This document shows positions 1 through 12,589 of a stretch of 64,000 nt of DNA, piece by piece (positions within the stretch are counted from its first letter, which is position 1; every line of letters starts with the position of its first letter). The DNA is from Ceratodon purpureus (taxonomy: Eukaryota; Streptophyta; Bryopsida; Pseudoditrichales; Ditrichaceae): contig CM026424.1 in the NCBI GenBank assembly GCA_014871385.1, positions 2,607,131 to 2,671,130 of the forward strand, written 5' to 3'. A program made the translations under genes and the position numbers. Below the pieces are notes generated by a model. The model was not told the DNA's origin. It ran no database searches and worked only from the letters and a program-made list of their open reading frames with translations.

Positions 1-1090
1 TGCAGTCCGATTTGGCCTATGGGTGATGAATTGCCTGCGTTTCCGGTTTTGATTGTGAGAATTGGACTTTGCTCGGAACTACATAAATCTGGGCACTGGC
101 ATGGAGCAAATTACCGAATTTTCAGATTAATTTTTGGACCCTCCGGTGGATTTCTATGAGTCAGAATGGTTGGGTTTCCGGGTATTCCGTTGTATGGTAG
201 GGCTGAGCGTAGGTTGCGACGTACTGCGGGGGCGGCGTCTGGTACTGACGCTGCGTAACTTGCGGTGGCCGTTGGTCACCGGCTAGTCAGGTCGTTCTCG
301 TTGGAGGGACAGTCGCGTGTGAGGATGGGGAGCGCGATTGGATTCTTCGCGTTCCACCTTCTCCACTCCTGTTTTGCGGCTTCAAGGAGTTCTTTTTCTA
401 TTGTTCATGTTGTTCCGGACTGCTTGAGCGGCGGCGATTAGGATGTTTGGGGGCGGCAAAGACGATTGTGACTCCCACGTCTGGAGTACTGGATTTCGGT
501 TTAGGGGGGAAATGGATTTAGGATTTCAGTGCGGGACGCAACACAGGGGTTCGGGAGGTTACATATTTCAACCGCGTAGCACACTCTGTAGTTCAATTGT
601 CTTGAGAATTGCAAGTTTAGGGTGCGTGTGGTTTTGCAAGTATACATGGGATTCAGTTCCGGGTCGAAGAGTGAGGAGCGCCTTGCATTGGAGGCGAATT
701 TGGAGAAGTGGTTCAGAGGGGAGGGGGTTTCAAAGGAAGCGGCCTTGCGCGCGGTTCAGTTGCTCGACGCGACGACACTAATCGCGCAGCCACGACCCAG
801 CGGCTGGAATCGCCGAGGCCAATACGGAGTCCAGGAACGGTGTCGATATCTTTGGTACAGACATTCTGCTCGAATCCTTGGGTGGTGCGAACGGAAGAGG
901 TTTCCGGAGATAGTGACATCAATTCTGCGCGATCATATATTCCCGACGACGCAGCCTCGGAGGGATGAAACGGCTCGCGAGGATGGTGAGGCACTCGGAG
1001 CACCCGCTCCTAATGCAGGTCGAGCAAAACTCGCAACCTGCGATTGGAACCCAGGTGAGCCTTTGAGCACCGAATTCTGCATTGCAGTGT
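1..1090. other. Unresolved GC-richer leader region
   Basis: No gene can be assigned with confidence. A frame from about 646 to 806 reads like coding sequence (acidic/basic helix-rich residues such as KSEERLALEANLEKW), and a different frame from about 790 to 968 also looks coding-like (ends in IPDDAASEG). They overlap near 795 and could be one frameshifted or spliced remnant. The product is not recognised. Confidence 0.2.
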
Positions 1091-1122
1091 TTTAGGGTTT
1101 AAACTACAGAGTAGGGTTTAGG
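1091..1122. promoter_or_regulatory. Telo-box-like motifs upstream of the piggyBac gene
   Basis: Two plant telo-box type motifs (AGGGTTTA) lie within about 30 bp, near 1094 and 1112. Telo-boxes are known in promoters of plant growth and translation genes. Here they sit about 350 bp upstream of the first proposed piggyBac exon; a promoter role is inference. Confidence 0.3.
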
Positions 1123-1467
1123 TGCGATGTTCAATCCCGCGTCCTCGTCCATGACGATGTCATATGTAGACTGTATTGTACCTTGCATTTCTGGATTGAA
1201 GCAATCTTCGTCTCCGCAGGTGGTCGTGACATGGTCCTCTGCGCAATTCATGTAGATTGGGTGTCTTATTCAAAATGTTGATTTGTGCATGAAGTGCTTT
1301 GAAATTAGCTCCTCCTTCTTCGAGAATGTGTGAAGTTCCTCCATACTCTCTTGCTTTGTCTGTGTTACCTGCGGAAATGTAACATTGTAATGCTGCCTTC
1401 TTTGAAGTATGGTTTTCGTGGGAATTTTTGTCTCGTGCACTCATTTCGCGTGCGTGTGTAGGAAACC

Positions 1468-4400
1468 ATGGCGGGAGCGGAAGTAACAGTCCCCCTCACA
1501 GCGCCCGAGACCGAAAATCCATCCCCCAAGCAGAGGAGGACACGGCAGAGGAAGGTGCACTGACAAACTTAAGAATTCAGTGTCTCCCAGCAATTCTGCA
1601 TTACTGTGGCGCTTGTTTCTCTCCACTGTGAATTTGACAGATGATGAGGAGATGTAATCAAGGAAGCACAATACTAACGCAGAGAGCGGTCGTTCTCGTG
1701 CTGGCTATGGTGCAGGAAAAGGTTGTGCCAGGGGAAACAGACCCCGTGGGTGGGAAAGAGAATGTAGACCCCGCTCCGAAACCCAAGCGGCAGCGGCAGT
1801 CCAGGGCAAAGAAGGTAATTACAAACCATTGGCCTTTGAATATGGATGTTATGCTGGGAGTTTGCTTCTGTTTGAAGATCCTTCCTTTTCATAGGGATTT
1901 CGGGGACATACTTACGAGGTGCTGCAAACGGTGTGAAGGTGGTTCTTCCTCCCCCAGTGGAGGGCAACGGGGAAACAGACCCCGTGGGTGGGAAAGAGAA
2001 TGTAGACCCCGCTCCGAAACCCAAGCGGCAGCGGCAGTCCAGGGCAAAGAAGGTAATTACAAACCATTGGCCTTTGAATATGGATGTTATGCTGGGAGTT
2101 TGCTTCTGTTTGAAGATCCTTCCTTTTCATTGGGATTTCGGGGACATACTTACGAGGTGCTGCAAACGGTGTGAAGGTGGTTCTTCCTCCCCCAGTGGAG
2201 GGCAACGCCGATGGTTTGCCAGGGGAAGCGTCATTGGACCTCACACAGTTCCAGACCCCATCAGTGAAACGGACTCGGAAGCCGAGAGTGCGGAAGCAAC
2301 CAGCAGAGGTTGGAGGAGGGAAGCCACCGACACAAAGAAAGCCGAGGGCGAAGAAGGCGACCGCAACACCAGAGGGGTTCGTCTTCTGCACGCAGCAGAC
2401 GCCCATGCCGGAGAGCGAGGGCCTAAACGAGCTCGGACCTCCGCCCCCCGAAATTACACCGGCCTCCCAACGTAAGAAACCCTCCCCCACTGTCTAGGCC
2501 ACTTCGAAGTTATACCCGCTGTTCTTGCATTTGTCGCACTGTTCTCGAGTCCGAGCGAAGACTCGTCCCCAGCCTGGATAATATGAGGCAGAGTATCTAG
2601 TGATACATGCACCAATCACTCTGTAATTCCTTTGAATCACGGGGTCCACTTTCTATTCCACCGATGTGGCGTTTCCATGGTGAATGTATTTTTGCGTTGA
2701 TTTTATCTACTGTTTACATACTGTCTTGGAATGGTTAATTTCTGTAGGTGTACTTACGAAGCGCCCGAAGAGAGCGACTCGGGAGGAGAAAGGGAAGGCT
2801 CACAAGGTCAAAGCGAGGAGACCGCACAAGTGGCAGCCCCCCACTGACGTGGCCCCGAACCCCACTGAAGGTGTGACAACTCGGGCTTTGTCGGCGCAGA
2901 TTGCAGAGTACGAGCGCCAAAGGCTCAACGACGAGGCCATCGCGGAAGTGCTCGCGGATTTTGGGGGAGGTTATGACGCATTCGACGACATGCATGCGCC
3001 AGAGTCGCTGCACTCCGTTGGCAGCATGGACACATGCAATATTAATCTTTGGAACTCTGTCTTCCGTGACGATGCGTGGAGGACGTCCACGCCCATTATT
3101 AGGGGGAGTGGATTCGTAGCGACACATCCCGGCGGAGCTCTGGAGAGGCCCCTATTCGTGGCGGTGGGGAATATGCCAGAGCGGTTCATCGGAACGTATG
3201 TGGACTGGAGTTGCCGGAGGGCTGGCTGGGCGGTGCTTGTCCCAAATAGGTTCCTCTCTGAGGCGTCATTTCATACAGGCGACACGCCTTCTTGGACACA
3301 AGGTGATGTCATAGGGGAGGGTACGCATACGGGTTCTGGAAGAAGAATGGTTCTCTGCGACCTAGGAGGTTCTCATTCGGAGATCCATCTGCTCGAAGAG
3401 AACGTCCGGGTGGCGGATGGTCCGCATGTGCGTGCTCAAGGGTCTGAAGGAGGACACGGTTACGGCTGGTGGAAATGCCAGCACTGCTTCAGCCCGAAGC
3501 CTGCACTGGTCTTCCCCGACAACCTCGAATCGTACCCTGGGAGTGAGCAAACGGGATCGGGGCCTATGGTCGGAGTGGCATCTTCGGAACATGTTGCGGC
3601 GACGCTGCTGGGTGCTCTGGCAAGCGGGGTGGCGGCTGTAGGGAGTGGAGCCGTCCACTTGAGTGGAAGCGCCTTCGGGGTGGCATCTGCATCGGGAAGT
3701 CATGCTGCTGGAGCGGGGAGCAGCGGGGGGCCTAGTGGGGACGGGCCAGGGCAAACCGAGCATGTGGCGGAGAACATCGGTAGTGGCATGCACCCCCTCC
3801 ATCCAGAGGGCGTCCCAATCGCCGACTACGACACCCCCTCTGACATTGAAGGGGTCGACGGCACGCAAGATTCAACAGCGCGAGCCACTTTCCCAAAGGT
3901 AAGTTCTGGGCTACCGCACTATATGCTTTGCCCTAACAGAATTCTTGGACAGTTTCCCGCCGGACCTCGCTTGCCGCACCTGTCCGTGGACTCCAGCGAT
4001 GCAGAGTGGATCCCAGAGTGGGAGGACACTATAGAGACATCGGATTCCGATTTCGAAAAGGGAGACATCGTAGATGACGATGCGCCCAAGACGCACGGCC
4101 TGGAGAGTTGGTGCATGCTTCCACAGTCCTTCACACCCGTGCACATGGACAAGAAGCAGCTTGCTCATCACTACAGGAGAAGCTCCTGGAATTGCTCAAG
4201 CGTCGACTTCGTGAGGAGCCGTGATAATTTTACGGGACCAACCCCAGGTTTGAAGTCTCCCAGACCCTCGGCTGTTCCTCTCCCCCACGCCGTGTTCGAT
4301 TTGTATTGGACTGAAGCTTGCCTTGACCGGATAGTTACCGAAACCAATAGGTACGCAAAAACAGAATTGCCGCCTCGGGAGAATGGTGGACCACGTACAA

Positions 4401-5731
4401 AGGGGGGAACGAACTGGAAGGACGTGAGTAGAGCCGAGATTAAGGGGTGGATGGGTATTTGTATCTTGATGGGTTGTAAACGACTACCTAGCAGGAGGCA
4501 CTACTGGATGCGCAGCCAACCTTTTTTATATTGCTCGCTCATTTCGTCGATCATGACATTGAAGAGGTGGGAAGCTATTCTGCGATGTTTGCACCTTGTA
4601 GATAACAACACTATAATCAGGGATGTAGAAGCCCATGGGTTCGACGGAATCTCTAAGACAAGATGGCTAGTTGATATGTTCAACACTGTTTCGAAGGACA
4701 TCTATAACCTTGAAAGAGAGATCACAGTTGATGAATGTGTGATCCCCTACAAAGGCCGATACTGCTTCATCAGACAATTCATGAAAAACAAACCCATTAG
4801 ATTCGGAATAAAAGTTTGGTTGCTTGCAAGTTCGAAAAGCAGGTTCGTCACTGGAATGGAGGTATACTTCGGAGAAGGGACAGGGACTGGTCCGGAGGGT
4901 TTGGGGTACCATGTCATTGAGAGGATGGTCGCGGGGTTGGAGGACCGTGGTCACTGCCTGGTGATTGATAACTTCTTCGTCTCCGTGAATCTGTTCCACT
5001 GGCTAATGTGTAAGGGGATTTGGGCCACAGGTACTGTACGCCGGTATAGTAAAAATCTCCCCGCCGGCCTGTATAGGAAACCGGAAAAGGATGTGCGGGG
5101 TGCCATGATCCTTTGGACGCACGTCCACCGCCAGATGGGCGTTGTCTCCTGGCAAGACAAGAAGATCGTGACCTTGCTCAGCACCGCATCCTCTCCATGG
5201 GAGCCTAACAGTAAAGTACTGAGGAGAATTCCTGGACTTCGTGGACAGGTTATAGTACCATCATGCCCCATGCACCGACAATATGTCGAGTTCATGCGCG
5301 GCGTTGATGTGACTGACCAGCTCCGTCGGAACTACTCTTCACAACTCCGCTGTCACAAGTGGTGGGTGAAATTATTCCACCTTATTCTGGATCAGACCAT
5401 GGTGAACTCCTACGTTACTTGGAAAAAGGAAGTTCAGGAACTCGGCCTCCCTTTGACTTCCCATCTGACCTTCAAGATTGCCGTAGGCACTCACCTGGCT
5501 CAGGAAGCCATAGAAGCCCGCCGACGGCAGCGCGCACCCCCTGAGCCCAGAGCGCGTCGCCCCCCCGCTGTCCACACGCTCTTTCGTTCTACGTTGAAGC
5601 GACGCTGTGTAGTGTGTTCGCGTGTGCAGAAATGGTTCTGCCTGAGCTGTGGACGTATATGGATGTGTCAAGAATCCTGCTATCAAGCACACCACGAACG
5701 TTTACTCTTGCGTACAGCTACCGTTCTTTAA
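1468..5731 (+). CDS. piggyBac-type transposase, multi-exon (DDE_Tnp_1_7 family)
   Basis: The large 3' exon is open from 2684 to 5731 (coding likely from 2749, after a TTCTGTAG acceptor). It encodes a piggyBac transposase, which cuts and pastes DNA at TTAA sites. Numbered on the 1015-codon open frame, catalytic aspartates are seen at 683 (VDECVIPYKGR), 762 (VIDNFF), 875 and 878 (GVDVTDQL); spacings of 79, 113 and 3 resemble the insect enzyme. A C-terminal Cys/His cluster (CVVC, FCLSCG, CQESC, HH) matches the family's cysteine-rich domain. Upstream exons at 1468-1554, about 1719-1815, about 1939-2053 and about 2177-2471 join in phase and encode basic, Pro/Lys/Arg-rich, AT-hook-like stretches. 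The last ends with one base of a codon that the 2749 acceptor completes as Arg. A possible 41- or 54-nt mini-intron starts at 3899. No stop or frameshift interrupts the core. Terminal repeats and TTAA duplications were not found, so it may be immobile or domesticated. Confidence 0.85.
1731..2206 (+). repeat. Tandem duplication of 238 bp containing one exon
   Basis: Positions 1731-1968 and 1969-2206 are almost identical at an exact offset of 238. The unit contains the exon encoding KENVDPAPKPKRQRQSRAKK plus the intron beginning GTAATTAC and the next exon's start. The piggyBac gene's basic N-terminal exon is therefore present twice and both copies remain in phase 0. One visible difference is an A/T change near 1892/2131. 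Confidence 0.85.
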
Positions 5732-6606
5732 ATTCATAGTAATCCCACTGCATGCTCTGAACGGTGACGCAGGGTGCTGCCGCACGCATGCGCTGGGATG
5801 GAGCGAGTGCCAGACTTGACGACGGTGGGGACTTGAAGAAGAAGCCGATGGTGTCGCGTACATTCCGTCGTCGGTCCCTCTGATCGAAGACTGCCCCACA
5901 GAGGATGACGACGTCCAAGTGAAGTGCATTTCACGACAGCTTGACCACAACGGAGCATGCACATGACGGAAGGCACTTCTGCGTGCGAAGATTGTGCACT
6001 ATAGAACGCTGTTTCTGGGCCACAATTTTGTACTCTGTGTTTCTATTTGCTGAACTCATGCTTGACGATCCCAGAAAACATTGAGACCTTCTTTGTCAGG
6101 ACCAACACGACTCACTCCTATGCTTGTAAATGCTGGACCATGTAAATGCCTCACTTTGGAAATGTGGAAAAACAGGTTATGGAAGTAAGAATGTCGGCGA
6201 CGGGGAAGTGTGTGTTTGCGTGGCCATGTCAGGATAAGGTGAGCGTCAGGTTCACCGCGACCGAACTGCTGTGGAGTGGAGAATCACTGCTGGAGAAGAA
6301 CGGTTCAACACGGTCGGCTTACTCTGCATGAGATCATGCAACTGGTTGCTGCAGAATCTGCGAGAGGTCGGTTTTGTGCATGAACTGAATATGTTGAAAA
6401 CCGAGACTGCGTGTACACTCTTTCCTCTTGTAGCTAAGTCGTGCCATTTTGGTACGGGTGTCATTATCGGGTATGAAGCCTACTCTGCCCTCGTGTACAT
6501 ACTGATAGCGTAATTTAATGTGGTTCAAGTACTTCTATGCTTCTAGTTCTCACTTTAATTCATTGTCTCCAGAAAATTCGTGGCCCACTACTGTCTGCGG
6601 AAGACA
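5732..6606. other. Gene-poor flank of the piggyBac gene
   Basis: Only short overlapping frames on both strands, none with recognisable motifs. Probably 3' UTR and intergenic DNA. Confidence 0.4.
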
Positions 6607-6747
6607 ATGCACGGTGCTGGGATTGGTCTGCAGCGAGTTATACAGCCGATGGTGACTGCTGCGCCTGTCCCCTCTGAGAACACTTCCGAGGACGAGGACG
6701 AAGTCTCTCTCCTGGCGTCTCTCCATACGGAGTGGATCCCCCTTTGA
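6607..6747 (+). CDS. Small acidic ORF, unrecognised (possible exon)
   Basis: A 46-codon ATG-to-TGA frame encodes a peptide with an acidic stretch (SEDEDEVSLL) and ends in TEWIPL. A pyrimidine-rich CTCCAG acceptor-like site lies 34 bp upstream. The acidic composition resembles the tail of the 7134-7568 product, so both may belong to one spliced gene. No family is recognised. Confidence 0.2.
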   Translation: MHGAGIGLQRVIQPMVTAAPVPSENTSEDEDEVSLLASLHTEWIPL

Positions 6748-7133
6748 TCTCCCCGCCTTTTCCCCACGAGATTCAGCCTTCCATTGTTAAATGCGTATAT
6801 GTCCTTCGCCTAGTTCTCACATTCTTGACGGTGACTGGTTTGTTGCAGGGTGGCCCCTGCTGCCGCTGGAGTGGGCTCTTGCAGCCGCGTAGAGACCCTT
6901 CTGCACCCCCTCCCCACTGTAAGACGCATCCGTAGCTGCAACACAAATGCCCTGTCACACCCCACTCCGTCGTTAGGTACCTCAGACCATGGACGACAAT
7001 GACCCCTCCAACCCGTAGCCGCTCACCACCAGGTGAGGCGTCTTTCACTTCTCCCCTCTAAACCCCTGCTTGCATGTTCTTTTTCATATATCAATGTTGG
7101 TTCTCCGTTGCTGTTCTTCTCTAATCGGGTGCA

Positions 7134-7568
7134 ATGAAGCGTCGCTTTGACACCATCTCATCGCATCGTCCAGGGACTGTAGAAGAGGTTCGTGACTGGC
7201 TTCGCCGTGTGGAGCTGTTCGAACAAGTGAATTGGGATGTGGAAATGCCATGCTACGGAGCAGTTACGCATCTGCTTGACGATGATTTTGTCTGGGATTG
7301 GTCCCCAGCCTGCACGACCCAATACGAGGCAGTGGCTTCATTGACCGGCGTCGTTCACATCGGTGGGTCCGAGCGTGCTCCACCGCCACCTCCACCTCCT
7401 ATGAACTCGGCATCGACGGGGCGGTGTTCATCGCCAGGTACGGTAGGGCGGCCCCCATCCGTCATACCCGCTGCCTCCGAATCGGACGAAGAAGATGTCG
7501 ATGACGAAGGCGCTCTCTCTCCCGAGGTGGACACGGCTGACTTCCTCGACAACTGTCTGGGCCATTGA
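7134..7568 (+). CDS. Hypothetical 144-aa protein with proline run and acidic tail
   Basis: ATG-started frame of 144 codons. The N-terminal half (residues about 1-80) contains a charged helical stretch (EEVRDWLRRVELFEQ). A run of about seven prolines follows near residue 85. The C-terminal third is acidic (ESDEEDVDDEG, then DTADFLDNCLGH). The composition suggests a nuclear regulator or transposon accessory protein, but no domain is recognised. It lies between the piggyBac and B3 genes on the same strand; no lesions are visible. Confidence 0.4.
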   Translation: MKRRFDTISSHRPGTVEEVRDWLRRVELFEQVNWDVEMPCYGAVTHLLDDDFVWDWSPACTTQYEAVASLTGVVHIGGSERAPPPPPPPMNSASTGRCSSPGTVGRPPSVIPAASESDEEDVDDEGALSPEVDTADFLDNCLGH

Positions 7569-8689
7569 CTTCAAGCAGGGGCGGTCACTGCTCTCGAGTC
7601 CAGAAAGTGCTTCTTCGAGACGTTGTTCCCCCTCACCAGTACATGTCGTCCCCAAATAGTTAGTTATCCACAGTGTTGTAATGCTCCATCACAGTAGCTT
7701 GTCGTCACTAAGCTCTACACTACTTCTTCCCCGTACGTAGCCTTTCATAGAATCTGTAGTTGCACTTAAACATATTCTGTACCCCGAGCCTGGAATTGAG
7801 CTGCCCCGAATTCCAAGGCATGCATTCCCCTGCAATGTTCGCCGTCTACTGGGAGGTAGACACTCCCGCGCCCCAACCTTAGTAAGTGAAGTCAGACGTT
7901 CAAGTTTTGTCCGCTTTCGGTGGCCCCCTCCTGCACCTGACTTTCCGAAGTTGTTTTGGAACAGGGGATGTGCGGCGACGTGGCTTCCCTCTTAGACCCT
8001 GTTCAGGAGAAATTGCTCAAGCTGTACTACCCTGCGCTTGGAGACTACATTCGCAAAGGGAGTGCTTTGCTTGCCGTCCACTACCTGGTTCATTGGTCTG
8101 TACTGCCGACACAGGTAACGTGCACTGTTCCGCTTGTAGGGCACTGTTTCCTATACCTCGATGTCTTCCACAGTTCAGAGTGACAGAACTTTGTTGCTTG
8201 AGTTCCAAGTCTCCAGACGAGTGTTCTCCGCCCTAGTTGTCCAAATTCTGTAATCTATGAATCTCCATTGGACCCTGTTTGTGGCTGATGGTGACCCCCT
8301 CCCCCAGCCGTACGCATTGATTGCTCTGTAATCATATCCACTCGCTCATCAATGCTCCGCCGGGTAACTCCCTGTGCTATGATGGTCGACTTGACCCGAT
8401 GGGCTGGATTTTGGTCCTCCAAGATCTCGTCCTCATCATTGAAAATCCCAGTGACATGGGAGGGCTTGCCAGCCCTCAATGTATGTGAACCTTGCTGTCT
8501 GTTATGGAGTCTTCACTTTCATTGGTGGATGCACTGCTGTAGAGGCCAGCGGTGTGTATGTTCGGAGCTCTCGCTCTTACACCCGTAGCGCGTTCCTGAT
8601 CACCTGAATTGTGGACGCAGGCCCGTCTCTTCTTCGTCAGATTCCGTGGTGCTTCAGATTTGGTACTCCTCTCGAACCGCACAGGCACA
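7569..8689. other. Intergenic or unresolved exons upstream of the B3 gene
   Basis: Two stretches look partly coding. A frame at 7968-8114 begins MCGDVASLLDPVQEKLLKLY and ends at a GTAACG donor-like site. A second, about 8337-8479, reads INAPPGNSLCYDGRLDPMGW and ends at GTATGTG, but has an upstream in-frame TGA. Neither could be joined into a model. Confidence 0.25.
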
Positions 8690-9909
8690 ATGGTAGACTC
8701 CGTTAGCGATATGGCGATTTTGCGCGAGCTGGACGAGGTCCATGCTCGTTACTTTGCCCTGACCATCACCTCCACAGCGGTTGACTCTCCCTTGGTATGG
8801 TTTCCTCTTGCCCCTCTAAGACATGGTAGTCCGTGAATGCAGCTGGATATCCGCAGAGACCCTTCAACCGCTAATGCATTGTCGTGGGTCGCAAATGCAG
8901 GAGATCCCTGCGACCTTCTCGGCGAAGCATGGTTGGCCACGCGAATCGAGTTGCTCCCTGGTGATTCCGGAGTCCTGGACGCGGAGGGAATGGCCCGTTC
9001 AATTCCAGCTTCTCGACCAAACCCATTTCGGGGGAGTGTCCGCCATCAGCACCGAGTCCGGGTGGTCCAAGTTTGTGGAGGATCTGGCCCTCGGTGTCGG
9101 CGCCTTCCTGACCTTCGAGGTGGTGGACGACCGATGTCTCGTGGTTGACATCCACCGCCGCTCCGGCCCCGGCTACTCCCCAAGTGTGCACTATGGTGTC
9201 CTCCAGAAAGGAAAGGCAGCGCACTCGGCGATGGAGCTTCCCCGTGGTGCACGTGCCACCGACGGCGTCAAGACCCCCCTCCGCAGCGTCCCCTTACCCA
9301 TGAACCTGAAGCAGCACTCCAAGGCTTGCATGGACGCTGAACCCAAGCGCCCCTCCCCGGAAGTCCCCGAAGTGGACAACAGCCACCGTGTTGCGACGTC
9401 CCGACAGAAGGCACCAGAAGTCACTCCAGGTGTGCGCCCATGGTTCTCGAAGGTACTCCGCAAAACGCACACCCTGAAACAGGAGTCCAGCAGACTCGTA
9501 AGTGCATCCCCACCCGGCTATGTTTCAATTTTCGCTTACACTTCTGCTGTCTCCTCACTTATTCCTGATCATTGATGTGAAACGACTGCGGGGTGTGGAA
9601 GGGGAAATGCATGGATTCGCAAGTTAGACCCTGCATAACAATGTCTCTGCGTGTGTGCCGCAGGATGTCCCCACTGCCTACTGGCGCATCCATGGCGAGG
9701 ACGGGTTCAAGGACGTCTGGTACACCCTCAGCGGCCCGGTAGCTCCCTCCTGCGTGAAGACCTCCACCTACACTTTCGGGAAGCAAACATTCTGTTGTTT
9801 CACGAAGGGTTGGGCACATTTCGTTGATGCTAACTATCTGCGAGTTGGCGACAAGGTGACATTCACAAAGTTTGGGTCCGTTGAATATGTGGTGACCGTC
9901 GATCCCTGA
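8690..9909 (+). CDS. Two-B3-domain DNA-binding protein (REM-like), three exons
   Basis: Exons 8690-8794, 8901-9497 and 9664-9909 all join in phase 0 at GT-AG sites (GTATGG/TGCAG, GTAAGT/CCGCAG) and give about 315 residues ending at TGA. The first B3 domain spans the exon 1-2 join: YFALTIT, then EIPATFSAKHGW, ESGWSKFVEDLALGVGAFLTFEV. These are the IP..F, GW..F and L..G..L.F landmarks of plant B3 domains. The second is in exon 3: DVPTAYWR, then KGWAHFVDANYLRVGDKVTF and a final VEYVVTV strand. A polar, basic linker of about 100 residues separates them. B3 proteins of the REM/VRN1 type bind DNA in the nucleus. The ATG at 8690 was chosen because it opens the exon leading into the first B3 strand; further upstream exons are possible. 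Confidence 0.85.
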
Positions 9910-11200
9910 ATCGGGGATGTGGTTCTTCTCACTTCTGTAGTTTGTAAATAGGTTTACTTTGTAAATAGGTTTCCCAAGTAGTATTTCCCGTCACAGCCTC
10001 GAAGCACCGCACGATTACTCGTCCACTGTTAGTCTTTTCGTTTCTGGGTAGTAGTTCTAAGGTGGAGTTTGTAAATAGCTATCTGAAGTACTAATTTCCG
10101 GCACCGCCTAGAAGGGCAGCGAACATTTGCCCTGGCTCAGTAGAGGAACATGATGTTACCAGGAAATTTTGTCTACACTACTTGTCAAACAATTTCAGGA
10201 CAACAGTTTTTGTAATGCATATTCTCTTCACATATGTACACAATTTCTTCTTTATGTGAGTTATACTCCAACGTATGCATCTATCTGTGGGCCTGAATTT
10301 TGCCGCGCACATGGACCCCGTCGATTTGAATCACAAAGTGCGCATATCCTTCACATCGTCCAGTGAACTTGTCTGCAGACTTGGAAACAATGTGGAGACG
10401 GTTACAAGTCCCGTGTCCCGGGACTGGGTCCTTCATCACGGCCGTCGTCAGCACACGCTCCCCATTCGTCCACGCGGCCGCAGGTGGAGCACTTGCGCAC
10501 CGTAAACCTTCCGTGACTGAAGGGAACCGGCTGCCCCGGTGAAGGCAGCCACCGGGTCACTCCCTCGCGCGCGTCACATCCGCCGCAGAGGACTACCCAG
10601 GACTGCCGCGAAGGAACCATTTATCCTATGTCGAACCCTCCGGCCTACACCGTCCACCACACGAATCCCTACGTATTCGAAAACTTGCACCGCAGTGCAC
10701 CCCCTCGCACTCTTAAAATCACTACTAATTCAGAATGAGTCCGATTCACTTCAAACTTCGGTGGATTTCTTACAGACCTCGCCGGCCTCAGCTTGGAAAA
10801 TTCTCATCGTCAGAAGAGCAAGTATACCCACATAAATCTCGATCAGACTGCACTGGGTACCCCAAATACCGCAAGTGGACCTGCTCTACCTGCTGCAACC
10901 AAGCTGCAAAAGGGGTTAACGCAGGCAGTTAGTGTGGGTGTTCCGACAATTGTGAAGACCATGATGGCTTCTGGAACCGCTGATGCGCACACAATGGTAA
11001 TTCGGATCTAGCAGGACGCTTTTCTAGTTGTTGTATTATCACCACTACATTTTTCCTTACTATTTTTCAGCAATTTCTGTCTGCGCTCAACAGGCCTGAC
11101 TAGAGGATCTTGTCTTCCAAATGCATTCTCTTTTCTGTTTTATTACTATTTTGTGACTGCTTCTCTCTCTCTCTGATCGTCGTGGGCTCGGGGTTTAGAA
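9910..11200. other. Mostly non-coding; one possible unknown exon near 10770-10999
   Basis: A duplicated GTAAATAGGTTT motif follows the B3 stop (about 9946-9972). A coding-like frame from 10770 to 10992 reads DLAGLSLENSHRQKS, then TKLQKGLTQAVSVGVPTIVK, and closes with TAG at 11009-11011. A GTAATTC donor-like site at 10996 suggests an internal exon. The product is not recognised. Confidence 0.25.
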
Positions 11201-12589
11201 ATTAAACTTATACATCTTGCTTAAGTACGACCTCAAAGTCGACGTTCTCTGTTAGTAGGCCCAACTTGGTATTATGTGGTTATTAAAGTAAGGCAATTTA
11301 GTTCTCTCAATATTTCTAGCCCAGTAGGACTGCCAGAGTCAAACTGTTCATGAGTAACAAAAGGCACACTAAAACAGAGTTAATGACACGTTTCTTATTT
11401 TCATACCACAAAATGCAGTAATTGTAATCATCATAGGTTGAATTGAACACTCTTGCTTGAGCAAGCATTTGCAGCCTTTAGCTTAGCCTCACCTATATTT
11501 TCCCTGTAGCATGACAAATTGTAACATGTATGATCAGTTGATAACCTTTATTTTGTTAGTTGATTAAATGTAGCAGAGATTGTTTTGATGGCCTTATTGA
11601 GTTTTGAGCATTAGAACTCGCAAGTCTAAAGATGTAGCATATATAATTAGTAAGTTTTATTTAAAATCATTACAATTGCTTGTGTTCAGATTTTTTTTTA
11701 AAGTAGTTTTTAGACTGTTGGAATTAAAGAGGTCATAAAGTAAATTGTAATTTATAACATCTTTTATGAGTTTGCAATCTGAGGAAATAAGAAAAGTATC
11801 TGAAGTAACAAGAAGATATATATTTGGATGAATGAATTGAAAAGTAAATGGGCCTTTTATATTTAGATGGTACAATGCAATTTTATTGCACTTTTCTACA
11901 TAGAAAATGCATCCAAATGGTATATATACATTATATGTTTATGGAATATATCGCCATGGAAGACAACACAATACAATGCTTATTAAAGTTTAGAATATCT
12001 AAAAATTAGGCAACCTTTACATTAAGTCTCTTCGGCCTAAGTGTTTTTTTGGGAATGAAGTACAAGTGATTTAGATTGGAATTTATGTGGATTCCTCATT
12101 TTCATTGATCAAATTTCTCGTAGCCAATAAATGATTAGAAATTTGTGGCAGAAAAGATCTTGCTTATGATTCTCGTTGGGGGTGCTCATTAGTCTGGGAG
12201 GACACAAGAGAGAAATAAAAGTAGTATAAGTGGTGCTTAGATTCATTGGCCCAACTACTAAATCTAAGTACCTCTTTTGCTACTTTTATACGGTGGTCAT
12301 TATATTACCTCTTTTGCTACTTTTCATACTATATACAACATACAATATTATATTATACTATACTACACTACACATACTACACATATATATACCAAATTAT
12401 ATTATACTATATTATATATATACTACACTATATACAGTATACTATATTACGAAGAAAAATTTCTACACTTGAAAATTCAATGGTAGAGACTTCCAAATCT
12501 ATCATAAGATATCAATCGTCACTGGTAATGCGAAGAGTAGCGAAGCCCTAGTTAGGTACTAAATCCTTTGGTTATTCTACCCTAAATAC
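11201..12589. other. AT-rich intergenic DNA
   Basis: Strongly AT-rich, no coding signal. It includes a TAT/TAC-rich low-complexity tract at about 12325-12450. Confidence 0.6.

Noticed and set aside
1000..7000. piggyBac terminal repeats and TTAA target duplications
   Set aside because: TTAA occurs by chance in places, but no inverted CCC-type termini at matching positions could be found.
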